NCBI GenBank assembly: GCA_015061605.1
Contig: SUWH01000003.1
Location: forward strand, 57,748-121,747
Reading direction: 5' to 3'
Length of the DNA stretch: 64,000 nucleotides
Origin: Lentisphaerota bacterium
Lineage (GTDB): Bacteria; Verrucomicrobiota; Lentisphaeria; Victivallales; Victivallaceae
Shown here: piece after piece, positions 7,217-16,484 of the stretch
Numbering within the stretch: position 1 is the stretch's first letter
Layout: each line of letters opens with the position of its first letter
Notes under the pieces: generated by a model
What the model was told of the DNA's origin: nothing
Seen by the model: the letters and a program-made list of their open reading frames with translations, nothing else
Databases searched by the model: none
Made by a program: the position numbers and the translations under genes

Positions 7217-7750
7217 ATGGCGAAAAAGAAGAAAAATCTTACCGGGATTTCCGGGCGCCGCGTCAAAGAAAAGATCCTTGATGCCCTGCGTAAATTTGAT
7301 TATGTGATGATCGCGTACATGGTGACGGTCATCGTCGCCGTTCTGGTCGGGCGCAGCGGGGATTATGATTTGGGCAGCGCCAATCTGCACGGTTTTGCGC
7401 TTTGTTTTCTGCTTATTCCGGCATATTTGATTCTGGAACTGCTGAGTTTGATCAACTACTTCGGAGAGTTCAACTGGAATTGTGCCGGCTGGGAAGCTGA
7501 ACTGCTCGGCGTATGCGATCTGCTGTTGGGGATCGCGGTTTGGACATTTGTCCGGATCAGCGGTAAAACGAAAGGGATTTCCTTTATCCGGGCGGCAAAG
7601 ATGTTTGTTCTGATCGTGGTGTTGTGGGGAGTGTTTCAGCTCGGATGTACTGCGGCATTGTGGCTGTGGCAGAATGGCGGGTTTTCATCATTCAACCGCC
7701 ATTTGTTGAAAAAAGCTCCCGCACAGATGGTGGAAAATACGGTAAAATAA
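7217..7750 (+). CDS. uncharacterised four-helix membrane protein
   Basis: Not recognised. It has 177 aa, a basic N-terminus (MAKKKKN) and about four hydrophobic segments (near residues 30-45, 60-84, 97-112, 127-150). The ATG is 1 nt after the corA-like stop, with AAGGAG inside the upstream gene, so translation is probably coupled. It could act with the CorA-like protein, but nothing in the sequence gives a function. Confidence 0.6.
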   Translation: MAKKKKNLTGISGRRVKEKILDALRKFDYVMIAYMVTVIVAVLVGRSGDYDLGSANLHGFALCFLLIPAYLILELLSLINYFGEFNWNCAGWEAELLGVCDLLLGIAVWTFVRISGKTKGISFIRAAKMFVLIVVLWGVFQLGCTAALWLWQNGGFSSFNRHLLKKAPAQMVENTVK

Positions 7751-7753
7751 ATC

Positions 7754-8659
7754 ATGTTCAACGGAATCGTCCTCGGAATAGCGACTGCTCTGATGCAGTC
7801 GCTTTCTTATCTGGCAAGCGGATATTTTATCCGTAAACATAATTCCGCATTGAAACTGCTGATAACTTCCCATGTGGCAATGGGGGTGATGAGTGCTGTT
7901 TTGATGCCGTTTTTTTGGGATGGTGAAATTTTTTATCTTCCCCGGATGGTTTGGTGGTGTTTGCTGATATGGATAGTTATGTTCATGCTGGGGCAGACGG
8001 GTTTTTTTATTTCACAAAAGCTGATCGAACCGAGTCGTCTGGCTTCGCTGCTCGGGTTGAAGATCGTGGTGCTTTCCCTTATTTGGGTATTATTTTTTCA
8101 CCGGACATTGAATTTTTTACAGATAGCCGGTGTTGTTTTGAGTGTGAGTGCCGCGTTTGCGATGAATTGGAGCGGAGGAAAACATTTTGAAATAAAATCC
8201 CTGCTCCCGTTGGCAGTCACTCTGGTCTGTTATTCGATCACTGACCTTTCGGAAACGCAAATGGTATTGCTCTGCGACCAAGGCAATATTGTCCGTGCCG
8301 GAATATCGGTGACATTGCTGTGCTACACGGTACTGGGTATTTTCAGTCTGCCGGTGTTGGTCAAAACCGGATGGAATTTTAAAATGCAGTGTCATTCGCT
8401 GCCGTTTTCATTGCTGTGGCTCGGTTCCCAAATGACATTGCTTATTTGTTTCGGCATTATCGGTCCGGTGTTCGGCAATGTGATCCAATCCAGCCGGGGG
8501 CTGTTTTCGGTGTTTTTCGGCGTGATAGTCTGCCGTTTCGGCTTTGATGTTATGGAAAATTCCGCCTCCAAAAAGTTATGGCTGCGCCGGGCGTTGGCGG
8601 CATTATTGATGATCGGCGGCATCGCCTGTTTCAGTTTCGGTAAAATCATTGCACAATAA
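7754..8659 (+). CDS. DMT/EamA-like transporter
   Basis: Polytopic inner-membrane protein (301 aa) with about ten hydrophobic helices arranged as two five-helix halves, as in drug/metabolite transporters of the EamA superfamily. The segments GLKIVVLSLIWVLFF and IAGVVLSVSAAFAMNWSGG resemble the conserved end of the first repeat, and AALLMIGGIACFSFGK closes the second. The substrate is unknown. It starts 3 nt after the previous stop and ends the corA-like operon. Confidence 0.65.
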   Translation: MFNGIVLGIATALMQSLSYLASGYFIRKHNSALKLLITSHVAMGVMSAVLMPFFWDGEIFYLPRMVWWCLLIWIVMFMLGQTGFFISQKLIEPSRLASLLGLKIVVLSLIWVLFFHRTLNFLQIAGVVLSVSAAFAMNWSGGKHFEIKSLLPLAVTLVCYSITDLSETQMVLLCDQGNIVRAGISVTLLCYTVLGIFSLPVLVKTGWNFKMQCHSLPFSLLWLGSQMTLLICFGIIGPVFGNVIQSSRGLFSVFFGVIVCRFGFDVMENSASKKLWLRRALAALLMIGGIACFSFGKIIAQ

Positions 8660-8662
8660 CGC

Positions 8663-8691
8663 TTGAAACTTTGCCGCAATGGTGGTATCTT
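8663..8691 (+). promoter_or_regulatory. promoter of the ten-gene aldolase-to-mtlD-like operon
   Basis: -35 TTGAAA (8663-8668), 17 bp, -10 TATCTT (8686-8691). Further TATA-like stretches follow at 8701-8719. The first gene starts at 8736. Confidence 0.5.
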
Positions 8692-8735
8692 ATATAGAAG
8701 TATAGTATAACTGTATATTTTTTATGAGGTTTTTT

Positions 8736-10631
8736 ATGTCACTGGAACTTATTGCAAAGTTGTCAAATATTTACGGAAGCGATCCCGATTATGTACTTGC
8801 CGGGGGGGGGAACACCTCTTTCAAAGATGAAAAGTATCTCTATGTGAAACCCAGCGGGGTCTCGCTTGCCGCGATCACTGAAAGCGATTTTGTCAAAATG
8901 GACCGTTCGATCGTCCGTTCCTGCTTTACGCTGGACAACTTCTCCAGTGTGGATGAGCGTGAAGCAAAGGTGAAAAAACTGATGGATTTCGCCTGCGAAA
9001 CCGAAGGCCGCCGTCCTTCGGTCGAAGCTCCCATGCATGAAATCATGCCTTTCAAATATGTTGTCCACACTCACCCCGCGCTGGTCAACGGCATGACTTG
9101 CGGTAACGACGGTAAAAAAATCTGCGCTGAATTGTTCCCCGAAGCGTTGTGGGTGGATTACTGCGACCCCGGATTTATCCTTGCCAAAGTGGTTTACGAC
9201 CATTGCGAACTTTACCGCAAAGCGAAAAACTGCGATCCGCAGGTGATTTTTTTGCAGAATCACGGTGTCTTTGTCGGCGCCGACAGCGTTGAAGAGATGG
9301 ATCGCATTTATGCAGAAATCATGGATACATTGGAAAAATTCTGCGCTGCAAAAGGCGTTGCGACCAAGTTTGAAAAAGCCGATGCGCCCTGCATGGAAAC
9401 AGTTATGGAATATGCTCCAATTTTGCGAAGCAGTTTGAGAAACAGCGAAGCTGAAAAATGTGTCACTGTTTACAGTTCCGGCGCATTTTCCATTCCTGCC
9501 GGAGGATTGACTCCCGATCATCTGGTCTATGCCAAAGCTTTCGGTGTAAAATGCGATGCCCCGGTGCAGGAAGTTATCGACAACTTCAAGCGTGAACGCG
9601 GTTACGCACCGCGCATGGTCGAAGTAACCGGCAAAGCGGTCTTTGTTTCAGGAAAAAATCTCAAAGCCGCCAAAACCGTTCTCGCCCTTGCTGAAAACGG
9701 CGCGCGCATCGAGCAGATCGCACAGGCTTTCGGCGGAGTCCATTACTTCAATGATGCCCAGCGGGAATTTATTGAAAACTGGGAAGTTGAATCCTACCGC
9801 GCCAAAGTCGCTTCCGGCGCCAATGCTCCATTGACCGGCATGGTCGCCGTTGTCACCGGCGGGGCGCAGGGGTTCGGTTACGGTATAGCCAAAGGTCTGG
9901 CAGCTCTGGGAGCTGATGTGGCGATCGCTGATTTGAATGTGGACGGAGCCGCAAAAGCCGCCGCGGAACTCGGTGGCGGAGCGCAGGGATTTGCGGTCAA
10001 TGTCGCAGATGAAGCATCGGTCGAAAAACTCATTTCCGATGTGGTTTCCGTCTACGGCGGTATCGATCTTTTTGTTGCCAATGCCGGTGTCGCCCGGGCG
10101 GGATCGGTCAAAAGCTTTGCGCTCAAAGATTGGCAGTTTGTCACCGACATCAACTACAACGGATTTTTCCTTTGCACCAAATACTGCGCTCAAGTCATGG
10201 CAAAACAGAATGCCGCAAGCGGATTTTGGAGCGACATCGTACAGGTCAATTCCAAAAGCGGCTTGAGCGGTTCCAAAAATAATGGTGCTTATGCCGGAAG
10301 CAAGTTCGGCGGTCTCGGTCTGGTTCAGAGTTTTGCTCTGGAACTGGTTTCAGACAACATCAAAGTCAATGCTGTCTGCCCCGGCAACTATCTGGACGGT
10401 CCTCTGTGGAGCGATCCGGAAAAGGGACTTTTCGTCCAGTATCTCAATGCCGGAAAAGTTCCCGGAGCAAAAAATGTTGCCGATGTGCGCCGTCACTACG
10501 AAAGCCAGGTTCCCATGAGCCGGGGCTGTTTCCCCGAAGATGTGGTGCGGGCGATCTGCTATGCCGTCACCCAGCAGTATGAAACCGGACAGGCGATCCC
10601 CGTCACCGGCGGTCAGACTATGTTGAATTAA
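8736..10631 (+). CDS. class II aldolase / short-chain dehydrogenase fusion
   Basis: Bifunctional cytosolic sugar enzyme like the rhamnulose-1-phosphate aldolase/dehydrogenase proteins. The N-terminal aldolase domain (residues 1 to about 360) shows GGGNTSFK, YVKPSG, HTHP with metal-binding His111 and His113, and the third histidine in QNHGVFVG. The C-terminal SDR domain (from about 369) shows TGGAQGFG for NAD binding, NAGVARAGS and YAGSK with the catalytic Tyr/Lys. Expected chemistry is retro-aldol cleavage of a ketose 1-phosphate followed by oxidation or reduction of the released aldehyde. The ATG at 8736 has GAGG 6 nt before it; the upstream in-frame ATG at 8724 overlaps that site. The true sugar is not fixed, because no isomerase or rhamnose-specific gene is adjacent. 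Confidence 0.8.
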   Translation: MSLELIAKLSNIYGSDPDYVLAGGGNTSFKDEKYLYVKPSGVSLAAITESDFVKMDRSIVRSCFTLDNFSSVDEREAKVKKLMDFACETEGRRPSVEAPMHEIMPFKYVVHTHPALVNGMTCGNDGKKICAELFPEALWVDYCDPGFILAKVVYDHCELYRKAKNCDPQVIFLQNHGVFVGADSVEEMDRIYAEIMDTLEKFCAAKGVATKFEKADAPCMETVMEYAPILRSSLRNSEAEKCVTVYSSGAFSIPAGGLTPDHLVYAKAFGVKCDAPVQEVIDNFKRERGYAPRMVEVTGKAVFVSGKNLKAAKTVLALAENGARIEQIAQAFGGVHYFNDAQREFIENWEVESYRAKVASGANAPLTGMVAVVTGGAQGFGYGIAKGLAALGADVAIADLNVDGAAKAAAELGGGAQGFAVNVADEASVEKLISDVVSVYGGIDLFVANAGVARAGSVKSFALKDWQFVTDINYNGFFLCTKYCAQVMAKQNAASGFWSDIVQVNSKSGLSGSKNNGAYAGSKFGGLGLVQSFALELVSDNIKVNAVCPGNYLDGPLWSDPEKGLFVQYLNAGKVPGAKNVADVRRHYESQVPMSRGCFPEDVVRAICYAVTQQYETGQAIPVTGGQTMLN

Positions 10632-10657
10632 TCAGAATTTTTTAAGGAGATAAAATT

Positions 10658-11680
10658 ATGCGAAACGGAATCATCGGAGCTGGAAACTGGGTTCTGGACA
10701 AAGTCAAAACCATCGACCGCTGGCCCGGAGAAGGCAACCTCTGCAACATCACCAAAGAGGTTTTTGCCCCCGGCGGCGGTCCAGCCAACGTGCTTTTTGA
10801 TATCAATGCCGCCGATCCCTCGCTGCCGCTCTATGCTGCCGGTAAGCTCGGCGCTGACAGCGAAGGCGATTACCTGATGGCGGAGATCGAACGCCGCAAT
10901 ATCGACGGTAAAAACATGAAACGCAGCACAAGTGTTCCGACCAGTTACACTGATGTGATGTCCGGCAACGGCAAGCGTACCTTCTTTCACTGCCGCGGAG
11001 CAAATGCTGAACTTTGCTGTGAAGATCTGGAAAACATCGACGTTCCGGCGAAATATTTTTACCTCGGCTATCTGCTGCTTCTGGACTCCCTTGATGCCGC
11101 CGATGCCGAATACGGCACCAAAGCGGTGCGTCTGCTCAAGACCATGCGGGAAAAAGGTTACAAAACGGTGGTGGATTTTGTTTCCGAAGCCCCGGAAAAA
11201 TTCCGCTCTGCTGTGATTCCGGCTCTGCCCTATATTGATATCCTCATTGTCAACGAAGTAGAAACCGCCTGCTGCTGCGGGGTTGATCTGCGCGATGCCA
11301 ACGGTAAACTTCTGTGGCAGAAACTGCCCGAAGCGGTCGACTTCATGCTTGAAAACGGTGTCCGTGAAACCGTGGTCATCCACTTCCCCGAAGGTGCCTG
11401 TGCCAAAGCGCGCGGCGGCGAATATATCTACCGCCCCAGTTGCTTCATCACCAGAGAAGAGATCGTCGGCAGTAACGGGGCAGGGGATGCTTTCTGCGCC
11501 GGTGTGATGTATGCTCTGCATCAGGATTGGCCGCTGGAAAAAGCATTGCTGCTCGGCGGAGCGTTTTCCAACTTCAACTTGCGTTCAGCTACCGCCAGCG
11601 GCGGTGCGGTTTCGCTGGATACCATGCTCGAATATCTCAAAGATTGCAAATTTGAACCGCTTCCGGAAGGGATGTGTTGA
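10658..11680 (+). CDS. PfkB-family carbohydrate kinase
   Basis: Ribokinase-fold sugar kinase (340 aa). Visible are the substrate-side GGGPANVLFDI segment near residue 40, a central NEVETACCCGVDL segment (the Asn/Glu Mg-ATP region of the family), and the PfkB signature NGAGDAFCAG with the catalytic Asp. It probably makes the phosphorylated ketose cleaved by the upstream aldolase fusion, 26 nt away, which is inferred from context. The ribosome-binding site AAGGAG precedes the ATG. Fructose, tagatose or another ketose are all possible substrates. Confidence 0.8.
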   Translation: MRNGIIGAGNWVLDKVKTIDRWPGEGNLCNITKEVFAPGGGPANVLFDINAADPSLPLYAAGKLGADSEGDYLMAEIERRNIDGKNMKRSTSVPTSYTDVMSGNGKRTFFHCRGANAELCCEDLENIDVPAKYFYLGYLLLLDSLDAADAEYGTKAVRLLKTMREKGYKTVVDFVSEAPEKFRSAVIPALPYIDILIVNEVETACCCGVDLRDANGKLLWQKLPEAVDFMLENGVRETVVIHFPEGACAKARGGEYIYRPSCFITREEIVGSNGAGDAFCAGVMYALHQDWPLEKALLLGGAFSNFNLRSATASGGAVSLDTMLEYLKDCKFEPLPEGMC

Positions 11681-11686
11681 ACGGGT

Positions 11687-14122
11687 ATGATTGAAAACGA
11701 AAAGATTTCCCAATCAATGGAGAATACCGCCTCCGCGCCGGTCATCGGTCTGTGGGATACGGTTGTTTTTCCCTATTCTCTGGCATCAGTACAGCTTTCT
11801 GAAGCAAAATATATTGCAGCGTTGCGTCATGCGGTGTCGTCTGACCGGTTACTGGCGGTGTTTTATAAAATACCGGATCTGCGCGGAAATGAGGAGTATT
11901 CCAATTTTCTGCAGCCCGGATTTGAACTCCGCGGCGGTCAATACAGTGTGATCGGCACTCTTGCCCGGGTGGTCAAAGAGATCCGGCTGCCGGATGACAG
12001 CCGTCAGATCGTGCTGCGCGGCTTGAAACGCATTGAGATCGTATCGACTTTTGAGAACAGCAATGCCGCATTTGATTTTGCCCGTTTCCGCGATTTGGAT
12101 AACGGCGCCGGAGAGGACAAACATCCGGTGATATTGGCGCGGCAGGATGCATTGCGGACGATGTTTCTGGAGTTTGCCTCACTTCATCCGGCGATCCCCG
12201 AAGAGTTGCGCAATACGATCATCAATTCGCGTGTTCCCTCGCGTACAGCTGATTTTATCGCTGACGGTATGGGATTTTCTGATGTGGAGAAGTTTTTCCT
12301 GATCACCATGCCGCAATTGAGTGACCGGATGGATTTTCTCACGGTCATAATGAACCGCGAGATCGAAGTTGCAAAACTCGGTATGAAAATACATTCCGAA
12401 GTTCAGGAGGCCATGAGCGATTCCCAAAGGGAATTTTATCTGCGCGAACAGCTCCGCACCATAAAGCACGAACTGGGCGAAATGGGCAGTGGCAACGATA
12501 TCGCCGCATTGAATGAACGGCTGGAAAATTCCGATGTTCCGGACTATGTCGCTGAAACCGTGGAAAAAGAGCTTTCCCGCTTGGAGGTCATTCCGCAGAA
12601 TGCACCGGAGTACCATATCAGCTACAACTACATCAGTTGGCTGCTGGATATTCCGTGGCACGTCGAAACGGAAGATAATCTGGATATCGACCGGGCTGAA
12701 TCAATTCTGGAAGCCGACCACTTCGGCTTGGAAGATGTCAAAAAGCGTATCCTTGAATTTCTCGCCGTGATGAACCTCAATTCTGAAAACGGTGAGGTCC
12801 GCGCCCCCATCCTCTGTCTGGTCGGTCCTCCCGGAGTCGGCAAAACTTCGCTCGGCCGCTCCATTGCCGATGCCATGGGACGGCAGTTTATAAGAATGTC
12901 GCTGGGCGGCATGCGCGATGAAGCGGAGATCCGCGGACACCGCCGCACCTATGTCGGCGCCATGCCCGGACGGATCGTTCAGAATCTCAAACGCGCCGGA
13001 AGCATCAATCCGCTCTTTATGCTCGATGAGATCGACAAACTGGCGCATGATTTCCGGGGTGATCCGGCTTCGGCACTTCTGGAAGTACTCGATCCGGAAC
13101 AGAACAACACTTTTAACGACAACTTTGTAGAATTGGCTCTGGATTTATCCAAAGTATTCTTTATTGCCACCGCCAATGTGCTGGAAGATATTCCAAGTGC
13201 CTTGCGTGACCGTATGGAAGTTATCCAGCTTTCCGGCTACACCGCAAGAGAAAAGCGGGAGATCGCCCGCCGTTATCTGGTAAAACGCCAGCTCGAAGCC
13301 AACGGTCTTACCGGCAAAGGGGTAAGTTTCAATGTCGCTGCCATCGATGAGATCATTGACGGCTACACCCGTGAAGCAGGAGTCCGTGAACTTGACCGGG
13401 TTATCGCCCGGTTGTGCCGCCGCCTTGCCGGAAAATATCTCAAAGGGGCGTTTGATGGTAAAAAGAGTATTTCCGTTACCGTGAAAATGGTTAAAGAATT
13501 GCTCGGAGCCCGCCGTTTTGTCCGGGATACGGTCGCGGATGCTCCCTTGCCCGGTTGCGCTGTCGGCATGGCATGGACCGGTGTCGGCGGCGTGGTACTG
13601 CCGGTGGAAGCGGTCGCGCTCCCGGGTGGAAAAGGTGAAATAAAACTTACCGGAAGTCTGGGTAAAGTTATGCAGGAATCCGCTTCGGCAGCCATGACCA
13701 TCGTCCGTGCCAATGCCGGAAAATACGGTGTCAAACCGGAATTTTTTACCGGAAACGATATCCATATCCATGTTCCGGACGGCGCCACCCCGAAAGACGG
13801 TCCATCCGCAGGTATAACCATGACTTTGGCTCTGACTTCGCTTATCACAAGCCAGCCGTTGATAAAAAAACTTGCCATGACCGGTGAAGTTACCCTCTCC
13901 GGCCGTGTTACCGCCATCGGCGGTTTGCGGGAGAAACTCACCGGCGCCCTGGCGGTCGGAGTGGAAAACATCCTCATTCCGGAAGAGAACCGTAAGGATC
14001 TGGAAGATATCCCTGATTATGTCAAATCTGAACTTGCCATCAAGTGTGTCAGTACCGTTGCTGAAGCGTTGGATTACGGTTTCGGCAAGCGCAAGTTTCC
14101 GGAAAAAGGAGTGACCGCATGA
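11687..14122 (+). CDS. lon: ATP-dependent protease Lon
   Basis: AAA+ serine protease for misfolded and regulatory proteins. Its 811 residues carry an N-terminal LON substrate domain (residues 18 to about 220, starting VIGLWDTVVFPYS), a coiled-coil linker, the AAA+ module with Walker A GPPGVGKTS at 380-388 and DEIDKL Walker B, and the protease domain with the catalytic dyad Ser707 (KDGPSAGI) and Lys750 (GGLREKL). The 43-residue dyad spacing equals that of E. coli Lon. The start is 6 nt after the kinase stop with a weak ribosome-binding site; an in-frame ATG ten codons later is an alternative. No heat-shock element was seen. Confidence 0.95.
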   Translation: MIENEKISQSMENTASAPVIGLWDTVVFPYSLASVQLSEAKYIAALRHAVSSDRLLAVFYKIPDLRGNEEYSNFLQPGFELRGGQYSVIGTLARVVKEIRLPDDSRQIVLRGLKRIEIVSTFENSNAAFDFARFRDLDNGAGEDKHPVILARQDALRTMFLEFASLHPAIPEELRNTIINSRVPSRTADFIADGMGFSDVEKFFLITMPQLSDRMDFLTVIMNREIEVAKLGMKIHSEVQEAMSDSQREFYLREQLRTIKHELGEMGSGNDIAALNERLENSDVPDYVAETVEKELSRLEVIPQNAPEYHISYNYISWLLDIPWHVETEDNLDIDRAESILEADHFGLEDVKKRILEFLAVMNLNSENGEVRAPILCLVGPPGVGKTSLGRSIADAMGRQFIRMSLGGMRDEAEIRGHRRTYVGAMPGRIVQNLKRAGSINPLFMLDEIDKLAHDFRGDPASALLEVLDPEQNNTFNDNFVELALDLSKVFFIATANVLEDIPSALRDRMEVIQLSGYTAREKREIARRYLVKRQLEANGLTGKGVSFNVAAIDEIIDGYTREAGVRELDRVIARLCRRLAGKYLKGAFDGKKSISVTVKMVKELLGARRFVRDTVADAPLPGCAVGMAWTGVGGVVLPVEAVALPGGKGEIKLTGSLGKVMQESASAAMTIVRANAGKYGVKPEFFTGNDIHIHVPDGATPKDGPSAGITMTLALTSLITSQPLIKKLAMTGEVTLSGRVTAIGGLREKLTGALAVGVENILIPEENRKDLEDIPDYVKSELAIKCVSTVAEALDYGFGKRKFPEKGVTA

Positions 14123-14838
14123 AAAAATTATTGACCGTTGTTTTGCTTGCAGCAACAGTTCTGCCGCTTTGCGGAGCTGAAAAAGAGCTGTCGATGCAGG
14201 AGTTTATGGTTCTTGCCCGGCGCAAGAACCAGTTTGCCACCTATGCCAAACTCAATGGTGTTCTTCAACACCGCCGCCGGGGGCAGGGGGTGGTCAGTAT
14301 GCCGGTATACTTCGGTGTTATTCTGCATCCCGACCGCACTGTCGGGCAGTTGGTGTTGGACAGGAGTGAGGGGTATATGCTCGGGCAGGCGGTCAACTCC
14401 GGTTTGACCAGCGTTACTCCGATGCCGGGCAAAAAGAGCGACAAACTTGGCTATGTCGGTCTGCGGGCATCGGATTTGACCTTGAGTTTTCTTTTCTGCA
14501 AACCGGAAAAGGAGTTCGCTTCCGAGAATGTCGGCGGCGTCGTTCCCTGCCGGGTGATTTTGCTGGATGATCCCAAACATAAAGAAAAGATCAAAGTGTG
14601 GATCGCCAGAGAACATTGTTTCCCGCTGCAGGCGGAGTTTTTCCGTTATGGCGAAAAAGAGTCCTACCGGGTGCTTGAAGCCAGTGGATTCACCAAAAAA
14701 AATGAGCTTTATTATGTCCGCAAGCTCCGCATCGAAGGTCCCGGCTGGCGGACAAAGATCGATTTTGATGCTGATTCAGCGGAAATCGGTAAAGTGGATT
14801 TTTCGGCACCGCCCAAAATTATTATTAAATTAAAGTAA
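14119..14838 (+). CDS. exported LolA-like outer-membrane lipoprotein-sorting domain protein
   Basis: 239-aa protein with a clear Sec signal peptide (MKKLLTVVLLAATVLPLCGA, residues 1-20) and a beta-rich body. The segments around FLFCKPEKEF, CRVILLDDP, KVWIAREHCFPLQAEFF and DFDADSAEIG resemble the outer-membrane lipoprotein-sorting (LolA-like fold) proteins found beside export systems. It is likely periplasmic and may bind lipid or acyl groups. Its ATG overlaps the lon stop in ATGA. The link to Lon is only through the operon. Confidence 0.55.
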   Translation: MKKLLTVVLLAATVLPLCGAEKELSMQEFMVLARRKNQFATYAKLNGVLQHRRRGQGVVSMPVYFGVILHPDRTVGQLVLDRSEGYMLGQAVNSGLTSVTPMPGKKSDKLGYVGLRASDLTLSFLFCKPEKEFASENVGGVVPCRVILLDDPKHKEKIKVWIAREHCFPLQAEFFRYGEKESYRVLEASGFTKKNELYYVRKLRIEGPGWRTKIDFDADSAEIGKVDFSAPPKIIIKLK

Positions 14839-14851
14839 GGAGTGATTTGGT

Positions 14852-15667
14852 ATGCGTGTTTTATTTATGTATCCCGGAACGAAGTTCAAGGCTTTGACTT
14901 TCAGTTTTGATGACGGAGTCAAGCAGGATGTCAAGCTGATCGATATATTCAACCGCAACGGCCTTAAGGGAACGTTCAATCTCAACAGCGGTATTCCGCG
15001 CTTCTCCAAGGAGGAACTCCAAGCTATCTATGCCGGACACGAAGTTGCCTGTCACGGCGAATTTCACCTCTCCTGCGACCAGATCCCCCGCGATGTGCTG
15101 ATGCGGGAAGTGTGGCGTGACCGCGAAGTTTTTGAAGAAATTTTCGGCGGAGTTGTCACCGGACTTGCTTATCCCAACGGCAGCTTCTCCCCCCGCGTTA
15201 TGGAAATCCTCGATGCCTGCGGTATTGAATATGCCCGCACCACCATTGCCACCGGACGCATCAAAAATGCGCCGGAAGATTTTCTGGCGTGGCACCCCAC
15301 CTGCCACTATCGCGATGCGATGGATCTGGTCGATGGGTTTCTCAATGAGGCCCGCCCGGTGCAGCAGCTCTTTTACATCTGGGGCCACTCCTACGAGCCT
15401 GACCGCGGTGTGAAAGATTGGCAGTATATGGAAGATCTCGCCGCCAAACTCGGCAACCACGATGACATCTGGTACGCCACCAATATCGAAGTCTGCCGTT
15501 ATCTCAAAGCCATCCGTTCACTGAAGTTCAGTGCTGACGGCCGCAAAGTATACAATCCCTCCTGCCAGACGGTATGGTTCCGCGTCGGCTGGGAAGGTGT
15601 GACCGGAGCGCATACGGTTGCCCCCGGTGAAACATTTGAACTCCCGGAACCGCCGGAGACCCTTTAA
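14852..15667 (+). CDS. polysaccharide deacetylase (NodB-homology) family protein
   Basis: Carbohydrate esterase family 4-like fold (271 aa). It shows SFDDG (motif 1, the Asp-Asp pair, near residue 23) and ACHGEFH (motif 2, metal-binding histidines, near residue 68), then LAYPNGSFSP (motif 3-like) and FYIWGHSYE (motif 5-like His). No signal peptide is visible, so it is probably cytosolic, which is unusual for a peptidoglycan deacetylase and points to a small N-acetylated or other sugar substrate. The ribosome-binding site AAGGAG precedes the ATG. Confidence 0.75.
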   Translation: MRVLFMYPGTKFKALTFSFDDGVKQDVKLIDIFNRNGLKGTFNLNSGIPRFSKEELQAIYAGHEVACHGEFHLSCDQIPRDVLMREVWRDREVFEEIFGGVVTGLAYPNGSFSPRVMEILDACGIEYARTTIATGRIKNAPEDFLAWHPTCHYRDAMDLVDGFLNEARPVQQLFYIWGHSYEPDRGVKDWQYMEDLAAKLGNHDDIWYATNIEVCRYLKAIRSLKFSADGRKVYNPSCQTVWFRVGWEGVTGAHTVAPGETFELPEPPETL

Positions 15668-15668
15668 A

Positions 15669-16481
15669 ATGAACTTCATGGAAAAAATTGCTTTCGCAGC
15701 AAAAAAGAATAATTCTCTCGTGTGTGTCGGCCTTGATCCCGATCTGGCGAAATTGCCGGAATGTGTTAAGTCCGCCGCCGATCCGATTTTTGAATTCAAC
15801 AAACAGATCATCGATGCAACCAGAGATTTTGTCTGCGCCTACAAGCCGCAGGCGGCGTACTATGCCGGACAGGATTGCGATGAATCTCTGAAAAAAAGTG
15901 TCGCTTACATCAAAGAAAATGCTCCGGATGTGCCGGTCATCCTCGATGTCAAACGCGGCGATATCGGTTCAACTGCCGAATACTATGCCAAAGAAGCCTT
16001 TGACCGTTACAATGCCGATGCCGTTACCGTCAACCCCTATATGGGACTGGATGCGGTCAAACCTTTCCTCGATTATGCGGACAAGGGCGTGATCATTCTC
16101 TGCCGCACTTCCAATCCGCACTCCGGTGATCTGCAGAATCTGGTCGCTGACGGTATGCCGCTTTATAAACACGTGGCAAAACTGGTGCGCGACAACTGGA
16201 ACTACAATAAAAATGCCGCACTGGTCGTCGGTGCGACCTACCCGGAAGAACTGAAAGAACTCCGTGAAATGTGTCCGGAACTTCCCTTCCTCGTTCCCGG
16301 TGTCGGCGCGCAGGGCGGCGATGTGGAAAAGGTGGTCAAAAACGGTTGCGCTATGAGCTGGGGAGGAATCATCGTCAACTCCTCGCGCGGCATCATCTAC
16401 GCCTCCAAAGGCGATGATTTTGCTGAAAAATCCGGTGCCGCCGCCCGCGAGCTGCGTGACCTTATCAACAGCTTCCGGTGA
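15669..16481 (+). CDS. pyrF: orotidine 5'-phosphate decarboxylase (long type)
   Basis: Converts OMP to UMP in the last step of pyrimidine synthesis. 270 aa, the length of the long PyrF subfamily. It shows VGLDPDLAKLP near the N-terminus, the catalytic DVKRGDIGST block with Asp93, Lys95 and Asp98, VNPYMGLD, and the phosphate-binding VPGVGAQGGD. The ATG lies 1 nt after the deacetylase stop. Upstream in-frame codons overlap that gene and lack a start signal. Confidence 0.92.
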   Translation: MNFMEKIAFAAKKNNSLVCVGLDPDLAKLPECVKSAADPIFEFNKQIIDATRDFVCAYKPQAAYYAGQDCDESLKKSVAYIKENAPDVPVILDVKRGDIGSTAEYYAKEAFDRYNADAVTVNPYMGLDAVKPFLDYADKGVIILCRTSNPHSGDLQNLVADGMPLYKHVAKLVRDNWNYNKNAALVVGATYPEELKELREMCPELPFLVPGVGAQGGDVEKVVKNGCAMSWGGIIVNSSRGIIYASKGDDFAEKSGAAARELRDLINSFR

Positions 16482-16484
16482 AAT